A DNA stretch of 64,000 nucleotides from Bombilactobacillus thymidiniphilus (GCF_023380245.1 NZ_CP093365.1:434001-498000); one strand, 5' to 3'; positions 32,974-42,415 are shown, numbered from the stretch's first letter. Program-made: numbers and translations. The notes: generated by a model not told the origin, from the sequence alone.

Positions 32974-33618
32974 TTAAAGCAAGTTCCGTTTTGCCAAATT
33001 AGCATCAATTAATTCTAACACTTTTTGTCGGCTAGCTTCGTCTTCGACAAAATCAAGTTCATCACAGCTAATTCGCATTTTCGGACTATAATGATAATCT
33101 TCGTACCACTGATCATAACGTGATAACAGATTTTTATAATAATCTACTAAAGTAGGATCATTTTCTGGTTGCTCATAAGAACGTCCACGCTTTTTAATAT
33201 GATCCATCATACGTTCATAAGAAATGTCTAAATGTACTAAAAGGTCAGGCGCTTTCTTATAAGCAGCATACGGTAATTCTTGCATCATATTATCCAACAA
33301 TTCGTCATAAACTTGCACTTCTTGACTAGTGGCCCGTCCCATATCAGCATTCATATGAAAAAATAATGAATCTTCATAGATGGAACGGTCTAACACATTA
33401 TTATCATCAGATAAAGCAAGCTTGATTGACTCAAAACGCTTGTTTAAAAAATAGATTTGCAATAAAAAAGCATATTTTTTAGGATCAGCATAGAACAAAG
33501 GCAACACAGGATTATCATCAACTTGTTCATAAAAAGCTTGTGTTCCTAAATGCTCTGACAAAATTGTTGCCAAACTACTTTTGCCAGCACCAATCATGCC
33601 ACTCAAAACTATCATCAT
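32974..33618 (-). CDS. Deoxynucleoside kinase (dAK/dGK-like)
   Basis: Phosphorylates deoxyribonucleosides for salvage. P-loop LSGMIGAGKSSLATIL starts at residue 4; DRSIYEDSLFF is the ERS-type motif (DRS form), and the LID region contains KKRGRSYEQ. 214 residues. The start at 33618 has AAGGAGG 6 bp upstream; the frame open further upstream lacks one. Base specificity (dA, dG or dC) is not resolved by sequence. Lactobacilli often carry two such genes as a heterodimer, but only one is seen here. Confidence 0.92.
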   Translation of the reverse strand: MMIVLSGMIGAGKSSLATILSEHLGTQAFYEQVDDNPVLPLFYADPKKYAFLLQIYFLNKRFESIKLALSDDNNVLDRSIYEDSLFFHMNADMGRATSQEVQVYDELLDNMMQELPYAAYKKAPDLLVHLDISYERMMDHIKKRGRSYEQPENDPTLVDYYKNLLSRYDQWYEDYHYSPKMRISCDELDFVEDEASRQKVLELIDANLAKRNLL

Positions 33619-33767
33619 GTTTGTCCTCCTTATAAAAAGCACTAATTATGATACCATACGTCATACATATATTGTAGTCTCAATTTCACAGATACCAAAT
33701 GTAGTATATCAGATTAATTTTTCGATGAGTTTGTAGACACTTGATGTTTATTAAGAACTTAAATCAA

Positions 33768-34697
33768 TCAATATTTTTTGAGTAAAACATGGTCAATTTT
33801 ATGATGTTTAGTTTTATGCAAAATTAAATCTGCACGATTCATCGTCGGCGCAATATATTTCACTAAATTATTATAATTCACATCACGCCAAACTTGATGA
33901 GCCGTAGCCAATGCTTGTTCCAATGGTTGCTTTGTAAATTGGTAATAAAAATTGTCAGGATTAGGATTTTTGTTTTCTTCAATTAAGAAACCTTCAAATC
34001 GATGAATAAACCATTTTTCAATTAATTGGGGATCAGCATCAACATAAATAGAAAAATCAAAATAATCACTGACGTATAAATTTTGATTTTGCGGCAATTG
34101 TAAAACATTAATCCCTTCTATAATCAAAATATCGGGATTTTGCAGCTCATTAAGATGATCAGGTACAATGTCATAAATAATATGTGAATAACTAGGATAA
34201 GTTACCGAACCTTGATTAGCTTTAACAGCTTCCAAAAAATTCAGTAATTTTTCATTATCATAACTCCATGGAAAACCCTTGTCCGCCAAAATATTTCGAC
34301 GTTCTAACTCTTCATTAGGGTATAAAAAACCATCTGTTGTCATTTGTTCAATTTTATACTGCGGATATGCTCTTTGTAACATCACTTTCAACAAGCGTGC
34401 AGTTGTACTTTTTCCCACGGCCACACTACCACTGATGCCAATAATAAAAGGCACTTTATGTGGCTTTTTTCCCAAGAAGTCAGCTTTAGCCAGAGATAAT
34501 TGCTGATAATTATGAAAATAAACATGAATCAAATGTCTCAACGGGGTATATATTTCTTGCACATCTGCTAAAGAAACTTGATCATCAACAGATTTAATCT
34601 TGTCTAAATCCTCATCACTAATATTATTGAAGTAGGCACCGTGAAATTGTGACCATTCCTGCCGTGAATACTCATTATAGTTGATAAAATCTTGCAT
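33768..34697 (-). CDS. coaA: Pantothenate kinase, type I
   Basis: First committed step of coenzyme A synthesis. P-loop IIGISGSVAVGKSTTARLLK near residue 90, and MTTDGFLYPNEELE and GFPWSYD in the order of E. coli CoaA. 309 residues from the ATG at 34697, preceded by GGGAG at 11 bp; the ATG six codons earlier has no ribosome binding site. It is divergent from the SGNH-like gene. Confidence 0.95.
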   Translation of the reverse strand: MQDFINYNEYSRQEWSQFHGAYFNNISDEDLDKIKSVDDQVSLADVQEIYTPLRHLIHVYFHNYQQLSLAKADFLGKKPHKVPFIIGISGSVAVGKSTTARLLKVMLQRAYPQYKIEQMTTDGFLYPNEELERRNILADKGFPWSYDNEKLLNFLEAVKANQGSVTYPSYSHIIYDIVPDHLNELQNPDILIIEGINVLQLPQNQNLYVSDYFDFSIYVDADPQLIEKWFIHRFEGFLIEENKNPNPDNFYYQFTKQPLEQALATAHQVWRDVNYNNLVKYIAPTMNRADLILHKTKHHKIDHVLLKKY

Positions 34698-34802
34698 CAC
34701 TCTACTTGCTCCCATGTTATTATTAATATGAAAAGATAACTTGATGTTGATTATATCAAATATTTAAACGCTATCACATCAATCATAAATTGGAGGTTAA
34801 CA

Positions 34803-35378
34803 ATGACCAATATTGTTTTATTTGGTGATGATATTTTAGGTGGCGTCTATGATCAAGAAGTTTCGGATTACTTTACTAATTTAGTACAGCAAGCTTTACC
34901 GCAAACTCAAGTAGTTAATTGCTCAATCCCCGGTCACAAAACAAGCAATGCCTTAACACATGTGAAACGTGATGTTGTTAGTCTCAATGCCGATCTGGTC
35001 GTACTTGGCTTTGGCGTGCATGATGTTTCTACTATTCAAGAAATTAAACCGGGACAATTTACGCGTAATCTTAGCGCCTTATTTGAAACAATTGGCTCAT
35101 CAAAAATAATTCTTCTATCACCACCGTTCAGCGACTATCAAAAGCAGCCTCAGCTGAGCTGGCCTCGTCAATTACAATTTACTTTGGCCGCTGAATACAC
35201 AGCACAAAAATACGAGATACCATTTATTAATCTTTTATTTGCAATGCAAGACAATGCTAAACCGCAAAAATATTTACGTGATGATGGTGTCAATTTCAAT
35301 AAACAAGGTTATAAATTGTTACTCAATCTCTTACTCCCAGCTATTAACCAACTTTTCCCACAACCAGCTTATAATTAA
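34803..35378 (+). CDS. SGNH/GDSL-hydrolase-like protein with altered catalytic residues
   Basis: 191 residues with the overall SGNH fold order: LFGDDILGG (block I), NCSIPGHKT (block II Gly), GFGVHDVS (block III), and RDDGVNFNKQGYKLL (block V). In active family members block I is GDS, block III GxND and block V DxxH. Here the nucleophile Ser is Asp, the Asn is His, and the final His is Asn. The protein is therefore either a non-hydrolytic relative or uses different residues. TGGAGG precedes the ATG. No signal peptide. Confidence 0.82.
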   Translation: MTNIVLFGDDILGGVYDQEVSDYFTNLVQQALPQTQVVNCSIPGHKTSNALTHVKRDVVSLNADLVVLGFGVHDVSTIQEIKPGQFTRNLSALFETIGSSKIILLSPPFSDYQKQPQLSWPRQLQFTLAAEYTAQKYEIPFINLLFAMQDNAKPQKYLRDDGVNFNKQGYKLLLNLLLPAINQLFPQPAYN

Positions 35379-35402
35379 AAAAAGACCTTAAGGTCTTTTT
35401 TT
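35377..35402. terminator. Bidirectional terminator
   Basis: AAAAAAGACC/GGTCTTTTTT self-complementary element between the SGNH-like gene and the convergent permease gene. Confidence 0.8.
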
Positions 35403-36780
35403 AATTGCGTTGAAGATGTTGTCTAGTAAAATAAATACAAAACATTATTATTTCAAAACCTAAACCAATAATGATAGAAATACGAGTTTCAGGATTAACG
35501 AACATAAAGATTAAAGTAATTAAAAGCCCACCAAGAGCTATATAATTAGTTATTGGAAAACCCGGCATTGTAAACGGATGATTAATAAGCTCGTTGGCAT
35601 GTTTTTTTCGAAAACGCAAATCACTAATTAAAATCACAAACCACGGAATCATCCCCGGTAACACACTCGAACTGTAAACTAGCACAAAAGCGTTGGTTGA
35701 TGTATGCAATATGACTGGCAAAACTTCATTCAATAACATGCCTATTAAAATGCCAAGTGACATAACAATAACTGTCAAATAAGGTACTTTATGTTTAGAT
35801 ATCTTAGTAAATGCACGTGGCAAATCACCATTTTTCGACAAAGTATATAGCATTCGACTAGAACTAAAAATTCCTGAATTACAACCTGATAAGGCCGCCG
35901 TCAAGACTACAAAATTAATGATTTCTGCCGCAAAAGTAATACCAACTTTCGCAAAAGTTTGGACAAAAGGTGAACCAATTTTGCCTAATTCATTCCAAGG
36001 ATAAATGGACACAATTACAAAAATAGCACCTACATAAAAAATCAAAATTCGAAAAATCAATGATTGAATTGATTTAACAATGCTATGCTTAGGATCTTGC
36101 GCCTCACCAGCGGTAATACCCACGATTTCAATACCTTGATAAGAGGCAATTACCAAAGATAGCGAAAAGAAAAATCCTTTCCACCCACCAGTAAAAAAGC
36201 CCCCGTGGCGCCACAAATTGCTGATGCCTAGGGGCTGACCATGATTACCAACACCTAAAACAATGACCAATAAACCTAAAATAATCATAAAAATAATCGT
36301 GATAACTTTAATCAACGCAAACCAAGATTCCAAATTACCATAAGCCTTAACTGAGGCTAAATTTGCTAAACATAAAGTCACTATCACAACTAAACCAGCT
36401 AGCCAAGTTGGAAAATGTGGCCACCAAAACTGCAAATATTGACCAACAGCAATAACTTCACTAATACCAACTAACAAAAATTCAAAAACATTACTCCAAG
36501 CTGTTAAGTACCCTGCCACTGGATGAATGTATTCACTAGCAAAATCAGCAAAAGAACCGGTTATTGGATGAACATACAACATCTCACCCAAAGCGCGCAT
36601 TACCAAATACAAAATACCGCCAGCCAGCGCGTAAGCCAGCATTACTGAAGGTCCGGTCCACTTAATAGTTGAAGCAGAACCCATAAACAAACCAACACCA
36701 ATGGTCCCGCCTAGAGCGATCATCTGCATTTGATTAGATGATAACGACTTATTTAATTTTTGCTCATCTGTTGTAGCCAT
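35401..36780 (-). CDS. Amino acid permease (APC superfamily, AAT type)
   Basis: 459 residues, about 12 membrane spans. The start LSSNQMQMIALGGTIGVGLFMGS is the APC signature, with the MRALGEML helix and ITAGEAQDPKHSI loop typical of the amino acid transporter (AAT) group. A single proton-coupled carrier; the amino acid cannot be named. AAGGGGA precedes the ATG. It lies 95 bp downstream of lpdD on the same strand, so it may be read with it. Confidence 0.93.
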   Translation of the reverse strand: MATTDEQKLNKSLSSNQMQMIALGGTIGVGLFMGSASTIKWTGPSVMLAYALAGGILYLVMRALGEMLYVHPITGSFADFASEYIHPVAGYLTAWSNVFEFLLVGISEVIAVGQYLQFWWPHFPTWLAGLVVIVTLCLANLASVKAYGNLESWFALIKVITIIFMIILGLLVIVLGVGNHGQPLGISNLWRHGGFFTGGWKGFFFSLSLVIASYQGIEIVGITAGEAQDPKHSIVKSIQSLIFRILIFYVGAIFVIVSIYPWNELGKIGSPFVQTFAKVGITFAAEIINFVVLTAALSGCNSGIFSSSRMLYTLSKNGDLPRAFTKISKHKVPYLTVIVMSLGILIGMLLNEVLPVILHTSTNAFVLVYSSSVLPGMIPWFVILISDLRFRKKHANELINHPFTMPGFPITNYIALGGLLITLIFMFVNPETRISIIIGLGFEIIMFCIYFTRQHLQRN

Positions 36781-36875
36781 AATATTCCCCTTATATTCCA
36801 GTTAATGTAGATTTTAACGAAAATTAAAAGCTAACGCAAAGACATTCAAACAAAAATAATCAAATTATCTACTAA

Positions 36876-37295
36876 CTATTCAGGTTGTTCTGATTTACCA
36901 TAATATTGCGGGTCAGTTATGGTAACAGTCGTATTATCTAACCATTTTTTTAAACGTTGACTTAATTCAACTGTCATAGGTCCTGTAGCTTTCAGTTGTT
37001 CTTTACTAATATGATCAACATGCACTCCCGCCAAAACAACACAAACTCCTGGAACACTAGACTTGATGATCTGAATAATTTGTCGGGAAAGGGTGTCGTC
37101 TTTATGTACACGTCCATCATGACTAGGAAAAGCTTGATCAGACGTTTTACTCGTTTGATCAATCGTAGTGATAGCTCCAATATGTGGATGATCTCCTCCA
37201 GTTATAGAAACTAAAAGATCTTTACCAATAAATTCAGCTTGAATTCGTAAAGAAAAGTCTAACTGTGTAATTACAGAAGTGTATTTGTTAGCCAT
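36876..37295 (-). CDS. lpdD: LpdD-like protein of gallate decarboxylase (prenylated-flavin related)
   Basis: 139 residues matching LpdD of Lactiplantibacillus plantarum gallate decarboxylase: ISITGGDHPHIGAITTI-type core (here VSITGGDHPHIGAI) and VVLAGVHVDHISKEQL. LpdD is a small partner recently described as a prenylated flavin chaperone-like domain. Start at 37295 has TGGAGG 6 bp upstream. It is divergent from lpdC-lpdB across about 170 bp. A candidate extended -10 (TGCTAGAAT on the minus strand, 37358-37366) precedes it. Confidence 0.88.
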   Translation of the reverse strand: MANKYTSVITQLDFSLRIQAEFIGKDLLVSITGGDHPHIGAITTIDQTSKTSDQAFPSHDGRVHKDDTLSRQIIQIIKSSVPGVCVVLAGVHVDHISKEQLKATGPMTVELSQRLKKWLDNTTVTITDPQYYGKSEQPE

Positions 37296-37388
37296 TGGAA
37301 CCTCCAAATAAAGTAACTCTAGTTTGCTCAAGAACAACGATTAATTAATATTGTTCAATTCTAGCATAATAAAATTGTCAAATTCAAA

Positions 37389-37418
37389 TTGATATTTACC
37401 TGCCATAACTTCTATAGT
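37389..37418 (+). promoter_or_regulatory. Candidate promoter of lpdC-lpdB
   Basis: TTGATA (37389-37394), 18-bp spacer, TATAGT (37413-37418), 50 bp before lpdC. The intergenic region is shared with lpdD, so a regulator could control both directions. Confidence 0.55.
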
Positions 37419-37468
37419 AGGGAGGTGAACTTTCAAGTAACAAACAATTCACTAGGAGTTGATTATAG

Positions 37469-38941
37469 ATGACGGAAGAAAAATGGGATTTACGTAAAGT
37501 TTTGTCAGAGATTAAAGATGATCCTATAAATTACCACGAAACTAATGTATCTGTTGATCCTGATGCACAATTAGCAGGTGTTTACCGTTATATTGGTGCA
37601 GGTGGCACAGTCGAACGCCCAACTCAAGAAGGACCTGCAATGATGTTTAACAATGTGAAAGGTTTTCCTGGAACGCGAGTTCTGATCGGTTTAATGGCTA
37701 GCCGCAAAAGAGTCGGCAAGATCTTACATCATGACTACCAGACGTTAGGACAATTTTTTAATGAAGCTGTCACTCATCCTATTTCGCCGGTAGTCGTGGA
37801 AGAAAAAGATGCCCCTGCACATGAAGTGATTCACCGCTCTACCGAAGATGACTTTGATATTCGCAAGCTAGTTGCTGCACCAACCAATACTCCCCAAGAT
37901 GCCGGGCCATATATTACAGTCGGTGTAGTTTTAGGTTCCAATATGGAAAAAAGCATGTCCGATGTTACAATCCATAGAATGTGCATTGAAGACAAAGATA
38001 CACTGGGAATCTATATCATGCCTGGTGGCCGCCACATTGGCGCATTTGCTGAAGAATACGAAAAAGCCAATAAACCAATGCCAATTACTATTAACATCGG
38101 ACTGGATCCAGCAGTCACGATCGGCACAACATTTGAACCCCCTACAACACCTCTTGGCTACAATGAATTGGGCGTTGTCGGTGCCGTTCGGCAACAGCCT
38201 GTAGAGCTAGTTCCCGGAATTTCCGTGGATGAAAAAGCTATCGCTAGATCTGAGTACACCTTAGAAGGTTACATTATGCCTAACCAGCGGATACAAGAAG
38301 ATATTAATACCCATACCGGCAAAGCAATGCCTGAATTTCCAGGCTATGATGGCGATGCCAATCCGGCTGTTCAAGTGATCAAAGTGACCGCTGTTACCCA
38401 TCGTAAAGATCCGATTATGCAAACTGTGATTGGCCCCAGCGAAGAGCATGTCAGCATGGCAGGAATTCCGACTGAAGCCAGTATCTTACAGTTAGTTAAT
38501 AAAGCTATTCCCGGAAAAGTAACCAAAGTTTATAATCCGCCTGCAGGGGGTGGCAAATTAATGACTATCATGCAGATCCACAAAGACACTGAGGCTGATG
38601 AAGGAATTCAACGCCAAGCAGCTTTATTGGCCTTTTCCGCCTTTAAGGAGTTGAAAACTGTTTTCTTAGTAGATGAAGATGTCGATATTTTTGATATGAA
38701 TGATGTTGTTTGGACGATCAACACTAGATTTCAAGCCGACAAAGATCTGATGATCCTACCGGGAATGCGCAATCATCCACTAGATCCTTCTGAGCTCCCA
38801 GAATACGATCCAAAATCCATTCGTTTTCGCGGGATGAGCTCTAAATTAGTCGTCGATGGTACCGTACCATTTGATATGAAAGATCAATTCACAAGAGCGC
38901 AATTTATGAAAGTACCAGACTGGAAAAAATATTTGGAGTGA
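37469..38941 (+). CDS. lpdC: UbiD-family phenolic acid (gallate/protocatechuate) decarboxylase
   Basis: 490-residue UbiD enzyme that uses prenylated FMN for non-oxidative decarboxylation of aromatic acids. Features: RYIGAGGTVERPTQEGPAMM at the N-terminus, the IPTEASILQLV stretch, the conserved metal and prFMN region around VTIHRMCIEDKDTLGIYIMP, and DEDVDIFDMNDVVW near residue 410. Length and neighbours (LpdD divergent, LpdB downstream) fit L. plantarum LpdC. GGAG lies 11 bp before the ATG. Confidence 0.93.
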   Translation: MTEEKWDLRKVLSEIKDDPINYHETNVSVDPDAQLAGVYRYIGAGGTVERPTQEGPAMMFNNVKGFPGTRVLIGLMASRKRVGKILHHDYQTLGQFFNEAVTHPISPVVVEEKDAPAHEVIHRSTEDDFDIRKLVAAPTNTPQDAGPYITVGVVLGSNMEKSMSDVTIHRMCIEDKDTLGIYIMPGGRHIGAFAEEYEKANKPMPITINIGLDPAVTIGTTFEPPTTPLGYNELGVVGAVRQQPVELVPGISVDEKAIARSEYTLEGYIMPNQRIQEDINTHTGKAMPEFPGYDGDANPAVQVIKVTAVTHRKDPIMQTVIGPSEEHVSMAGIPTEASILQLVNKAIPGKVTKVYNPPAGGGKLMTIMQIHKDTEADEGIQRQAALLAFSAFKELKTVFLVDEDVDIFDMNDVVWTINTRFQADKDLMILPGMRNHPLDPSELPEYDPKSIRFRGMSSKLVVDGTVPFDMKDQFTRAQFMKVPDWKKYLE

Positions 38942-38948
38942 TAGAAAA

Positions 38949-39512
38949 ATGAAAAGGATCATTATTGGAATAACTGGCGCTTCAGGTACAGTCTATGCTG
39001 TTGACCTCTTACAAAAAATAAAGCAATTTGCTGACGTGGAAACTCATTTAGTCATGAGCAAATGGGCCAAGCAAAACTTAGCGTTAGATACAGATTACCA
39101 ACTAAATGATATAACTGCCTTAGCTGATTATGTTTATGACGACCGCGATCAGAGTGCTAAAATTGCTAGTGGCTCTTTTTTAGTGGATGGTATGGTTATT
39201 GTTCCCGCCAGCATGAAAACTATTGCTGGAATTGCTTACGGTTTTGCTGATAATTTAATTGGTAGAGCTGCTGATGTCATGTTAAAAGAGCAGCGTAAAC
39301 TGGTGGTCGTTCCCCGTGAATCACCGCTAAGCACCATTCACTTAGAAAATCTAACTAAACTATCTCAACTGGGAGTGCAAATTATCCCACCAATCCCATC
39401 ATTTTACAACCACCCTACATCAATCCAAGACCTCCTTGACCATCAATCAATGAAAACTTTAGATGCCTTGAATATTCCAAATAACTTTTCTAAACGTTGG
39501 AATGGCAAGTAA
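38949..39512 (+). CDS. lpdB: UbiX-family flavin prenyltransferase
   Basis: 187 residues. Makes prenylated FMN from FMN and dimethylallyl phosphate, the cofactor of the decarboxylase. IIIGITGASGTVYAVDLLQ is the N-terminal flavin site, VVPASMKTIAGIAYGFADNL and the late VVPRESPLSTIHLENL are the UbiX signatures. It starts 7 bp after lpdC, so they form one transcript. In L. plantarum lpdB is located away from lpdC; here all three genes are together. Confidence 0.94.
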   Translation: MKRIIIGITGASGTVYAVDLLQKIKQFADVETHLVMSKWAKQNLALDTDYQLNDITALADYVYDDRDQSAKIASGSFLVDGMVIVPASMKTIAGIAYGFADNLIGRAADVMLKEQRKLVVVPRESPLSTIHLENLTKLSQLGVQIIPPIPSFYNHPTSIQDLLDHQSMKTLDALNIPNNFSKRWNGK

Positions 39513-39576
39513 CCCAGTGTATAAAAGATGATTAAGAATATAACCAGATTAATATTTATAATTGCTAAATATCAAA

Positions 39577-39606
39577 AAAACTCCCTATTCTAAAGTAGGG
39601 AGTTTT
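39577..39606. terminator. Terminator between lpdB and the phosphatase gene
   Basis: Eleven-bp perfect stem AAAACTCCCTA/TAGGGAGTTTT with an 8-nt loop. The T-run is longer on the minus strand, serving the licT-bglP-phosphatase operon; the plus side has TTTT. Confidence 0.85.
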
Positions 39607-39622
39607 CCAGTTATTTTGTAGT

Positions 39623-40447
39623 TTACTTATTTAAATCTTTTTTACCTTGATTGAAGTATTTTAGTGAGCCAATTTTACCTTGAACATGGTATTTGCCATT
39701 TTTATAAACTAACTTAGTGACAGAATCATTGCCTAATGAATCACCTTTATATTGAGGAATGTTCTCTTTCTCCAAGAATTGATCAATTGCCATCCCCGAG
39801 CTGACCACCAATACATTACTATTATTTTTCTGATGCTTAACAATATAATTCATCACATTTTGCATTCGCTGTTTAACCTGATTTGAACTTTCCGCCCGAT
39901 CGCTCTTTGCTAGATCTGTATGCAAAGTGTTTTTCTTATCTAATTCATAATAACCATCCTGATACTTACTTGGAAAATGCTTACCTTCTTGCTTAGTAAA
40001 ATCATTACTATCTTTATAGCCAAAATACTTAACAATATCTGGTATATTTTTTGCAGAATCTGGACGAGCTTCATAACTACCAAAATTACCCTCGCGTAAA
40101 CGCTGATCCACATGCACTTTAACTTTGCCATTATTAGAAGCATCCAAAGTTCCACGAGCTGTTTTTTCTTGGCGAGTTAAATCACCAGCGTAAGCAGATT
40201 GAAATTTTGCTTTCTTCAATCCTGCACCTAAATATTTAGCTCCTTGAATACCATTCGGTGTCAATGGAAAATCAGACCAACCTTGTGCTAAATGCATCAC
40301 ATTAGCTGTTGTTTCACCATGGCGTACCACATACAAAATCACTTTTTTCGATGTAGCAGAAACATTTTGCGTTCCTAATGCAATACTTCCGCTTCCCCCC
40401 AACAATAATGCTAATAAAATTATTTTACTTAATTTGAATTTACGCAT
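39623..40447 (-). CDS. Secreted histidine phosphatase family protein
   Basis: 274 residues with a clear signal peptide (KLSKIILLALLLGGSGSIAL, cleavage likely near ALGTQNVSA) and a phosphoglycerate-mutase-like domain: YVVRHGETTANV holds the catalytic RHG, LREGNFGSYEA the middle motif, and VVSSGMAIDQ the late region, where SG replaces the usual second-histidine SHG. It begins 10 bp after bglP with AGAAGGG, so it is in that operon. Substrate unknown; coupling a secreted phosphatase to a sugar PTS is unusual. Confidence 0.87.
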   Translation of the reverse strand: MRKFKLSKIILLALLLGGSGSIALGTQNVSATSKKVILYVVRHGETTANVMHLAQGWSDFPLTPNGIQGAKYLGAGLKKAKFQSAYAGDLTRQEKTARGTLDASNNGKVKVHVDQRLREGNFGSYEARPDSAKNIPDIVKYFGYKDSNDFTKQEGKHFPSKYQDGYYELDKKNTLHTDLAKSDRAESSNQVKQRMQNVMNYIVKHQKNNSNVLVVSSGMAIDQFLEKENIPQYKGDSLGNDSVTKLVYKNGKYHVQGKIGSLKYFNQGKKDLNK

Positions 40448-40457
40448 AATATCCCTT

Positions 40458-42386
40458 CTATTTTAAATTCAATAATTTGTCGCCTTGTGCCACTTGCTTG
40501 CCAGCAACAACATTGACTGTATGGTACTTTTTCGTATTAGTAATAATAATCGGACTAGTAATGTCGTAACCTCTATCTTTTATTTTTTGCAAATCAAACT
40601 TAATTAAAGCCTCACCCTCTAAAACGTGTTGTCCTTTTTCCACTAATACTTCAAAGCCGTCGCCAGCCAATTGTACTGTATCCATGCCTAAATGAATCAA
40701 CAATTCTGTACCTGCAGTTGTAATTAAACCAACAGCATGTCCTCCTGGGAAAACCATTTGGACAACTCCAGCATTAGGAGCAACCACCTGACCAATAGTC
40801 GGCTTGATTGCTACACCCTTTCCCATCACGCCAGAGGCAAAAACATCATCCTTAATATCTGATAAAGCAATCACAGTACCAGTCAGAGGACTGTTGATGG
40901 TGGTGGATACATTATAACTGACATTGGTGTCCTCAACTTCAGTAGTCAGCTTATCACTGGCTTCATCTAATAACGGTGCATCAACACTTTTGCGTCCAAA
41001 CATTAGTTGTAAAAGGATCCCTAACAACGTAGAAACTAATAAAGCTATAATATAACCTCTAACCGACCAATCTAGACCATTTTTACCAATGGTAGTAGGA
41101 ATTGAGAATAATCCTAAACCACCCATCATCCAATTTTTGGTGCCAAATAAACCAATCATGCCACCACCGATAGCTGCTGCTATACAGCTCAAAACAAACG
41201 GTTTTTTACGTGGTAACGTCAGGCCGTAAATTGCCGGTTCCGTTACCCCAAAGAAGCCAGAAATAACTGCCGGAATCGCTAAACTTTTAGTTTTCTCTTT
41301 TTTAGTTTGAAATAACATTGCTAAAACTACACCAGTCTGAGCAAAAGAAGCTCCACAGCTTAAAACAAGAATAGGATCAAAACCCTTTGATGCCAGATTA
41401 GCCATTGATGCAGCCACAAATCCCCAATGCAAACCAAACATAACAAAAATCTGCCAAAAACCACCGATCAACACACCAGCCAAGATTGGGCTTAAATTAT
41501 AAAACATCATACACAAAGCTGAAATCCCATTACCTAACCAAGTTGCTAAAGGTCCTATCACTAGGAAAGTAACAGGAATTGTAATTAATAGCACACAAAA
41601 CGGAACTAAAAAAGTTTTCACAACATTTGGAATAATTCTGCGCGCTACTTTTTGCACTTTTGAAGCAAACCACATAGCGATAATGACGGGAATAACTGAA
41701 GAAGTATAATTCATGGAAATTACAGGAATGCCTAGGAAAGTAGTGTGGATCGGTGATTGCAAAAAACTACCTTGAAAAAGCGTAAATAGCGTTTTTTTAC
41801 TATTAACTAAAGCCACAATAGTCGGATAGCATAAAGATGCACCAATCGTAGCACCCAAATAAATATCTACTTTAAATTTGCGCGCTGACGAAATACCTAA
41901 AATCACCGGCAAAAAGTAAAATAGACTGTCACCAATAGCATTTAAAATAATATAAGTACCTGAACGATTAGTTAAAATATGCATCGCCAAAAATAAAGCG
42001 TTGAAACCCTTTATCATACCTGTAGCACATAAAGGTCCTAAAAGCGGGTTAAACAAACTGGAAATCAAATCAATAAAACGATCTAATAAACTCATATGTT
42101 TGTTATCTACATAATCATCAGCGACAGCGCCATCATTATTCAGCTTGCCAACTTTAATCAAAGTATTATAAACGTCGCCTACATTATTGCCAATAACTAC
42201 TTGATACTGACCACCAGATTTAACTAGTGATAAAACACCATCAATCTTCTTGATTTCTTGATCATTAGCTTTATTTTCATTTTTTAGTTTAAAACGCAAG
42301 CGCGTGGTACAATGCACAACGCTAGCGATATTGTCAGTGCCCCCAACACCGTCAATAATTTGACGACTCAATTGTTCATAAGCCAT
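40458..42386 (-). CDS. bglP: PTS beta-glucoside transporter IIBCA
   Basis: 642 residues in the order IIB (residues 1-80, active-site Cys in VVHCTTRLR), IIC (about 105-470, ten or so membrane spans with GVTEPAIYGLTLP), and IIA (about 500-642, active-site His in LLIHLGMD near 565). It imports and phosphorylates beta-glucosides such as salicin or arbutin. It lies 29 bp downstream of licT. No 6-phospho-beta-glucosidase is adjacent, so hydrolysis must use an enzyme encoded elsewhere. Confidence 0.94.
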   Translation of the reverse strand: MAYEQLSRQIIDGVGGTDNIASVVHCTTRLRFKLKNENKANDQEIKKIDGVLSLVKSGGQYQVVIGNNVGDVYNTLIKVGKLNNDGAVADDYVDNKHMSLLDRFIDLISSLFNPLLGPLCATGMIKGFNALFLAMHILTNRSGTYIILNAIGDSLFYFLPVILGISSARKFKVDIYLGATIGASLCYPTIVALVNSKKTLFTLFQGSFLQSPIHTTFLGIPVISMNYTSSVIPVIIAMWFASKVQKVARRIIPNVVKTFLVPFCVLLITIPVTFLVIGPLATWLGNGISALCMMFYNLSPILAGVLIGGFWQIFVMFGLHWGFVAASMANLASKGFDPILVLSCGASFAQTGVVLAMLFQTKKEKTKSLAIPAVISGFFGVTEPAIYGLTLPRKKPFVLSCIAAAIGGGMIGLFGTKNWMMGGLGLFSIPTTIGKNGLDWSVRGYIIALLVSTLLGILLQLMFGRKSVDAPLLDEASDKLTTEVEDTNVSYNVSTTINSPLTGTVIALSDIKDDVFASGVMGKGVAIKPTIGQVVAPNAGVVQMVFPGGHAVGLITTAGTELLIHLGMDTVQLAGDGFEVLVEKGQHVLEGEALIKFDLQKIKDRGYDITSPIIITNTKKYHTVNVVAGKQVAQGDKLLNLK

Positions 42387-42415
42387 ATATAACTACTCCC
42401 CAAAAATCCTCATTT

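Noticed and set aside
33619-33642. Longer N-terminus for the deoxynucleoside kinase
   Set aside because: The GGAGG site lies inside that extension, directly before the ATG at 33618, so the extension would not be translated.
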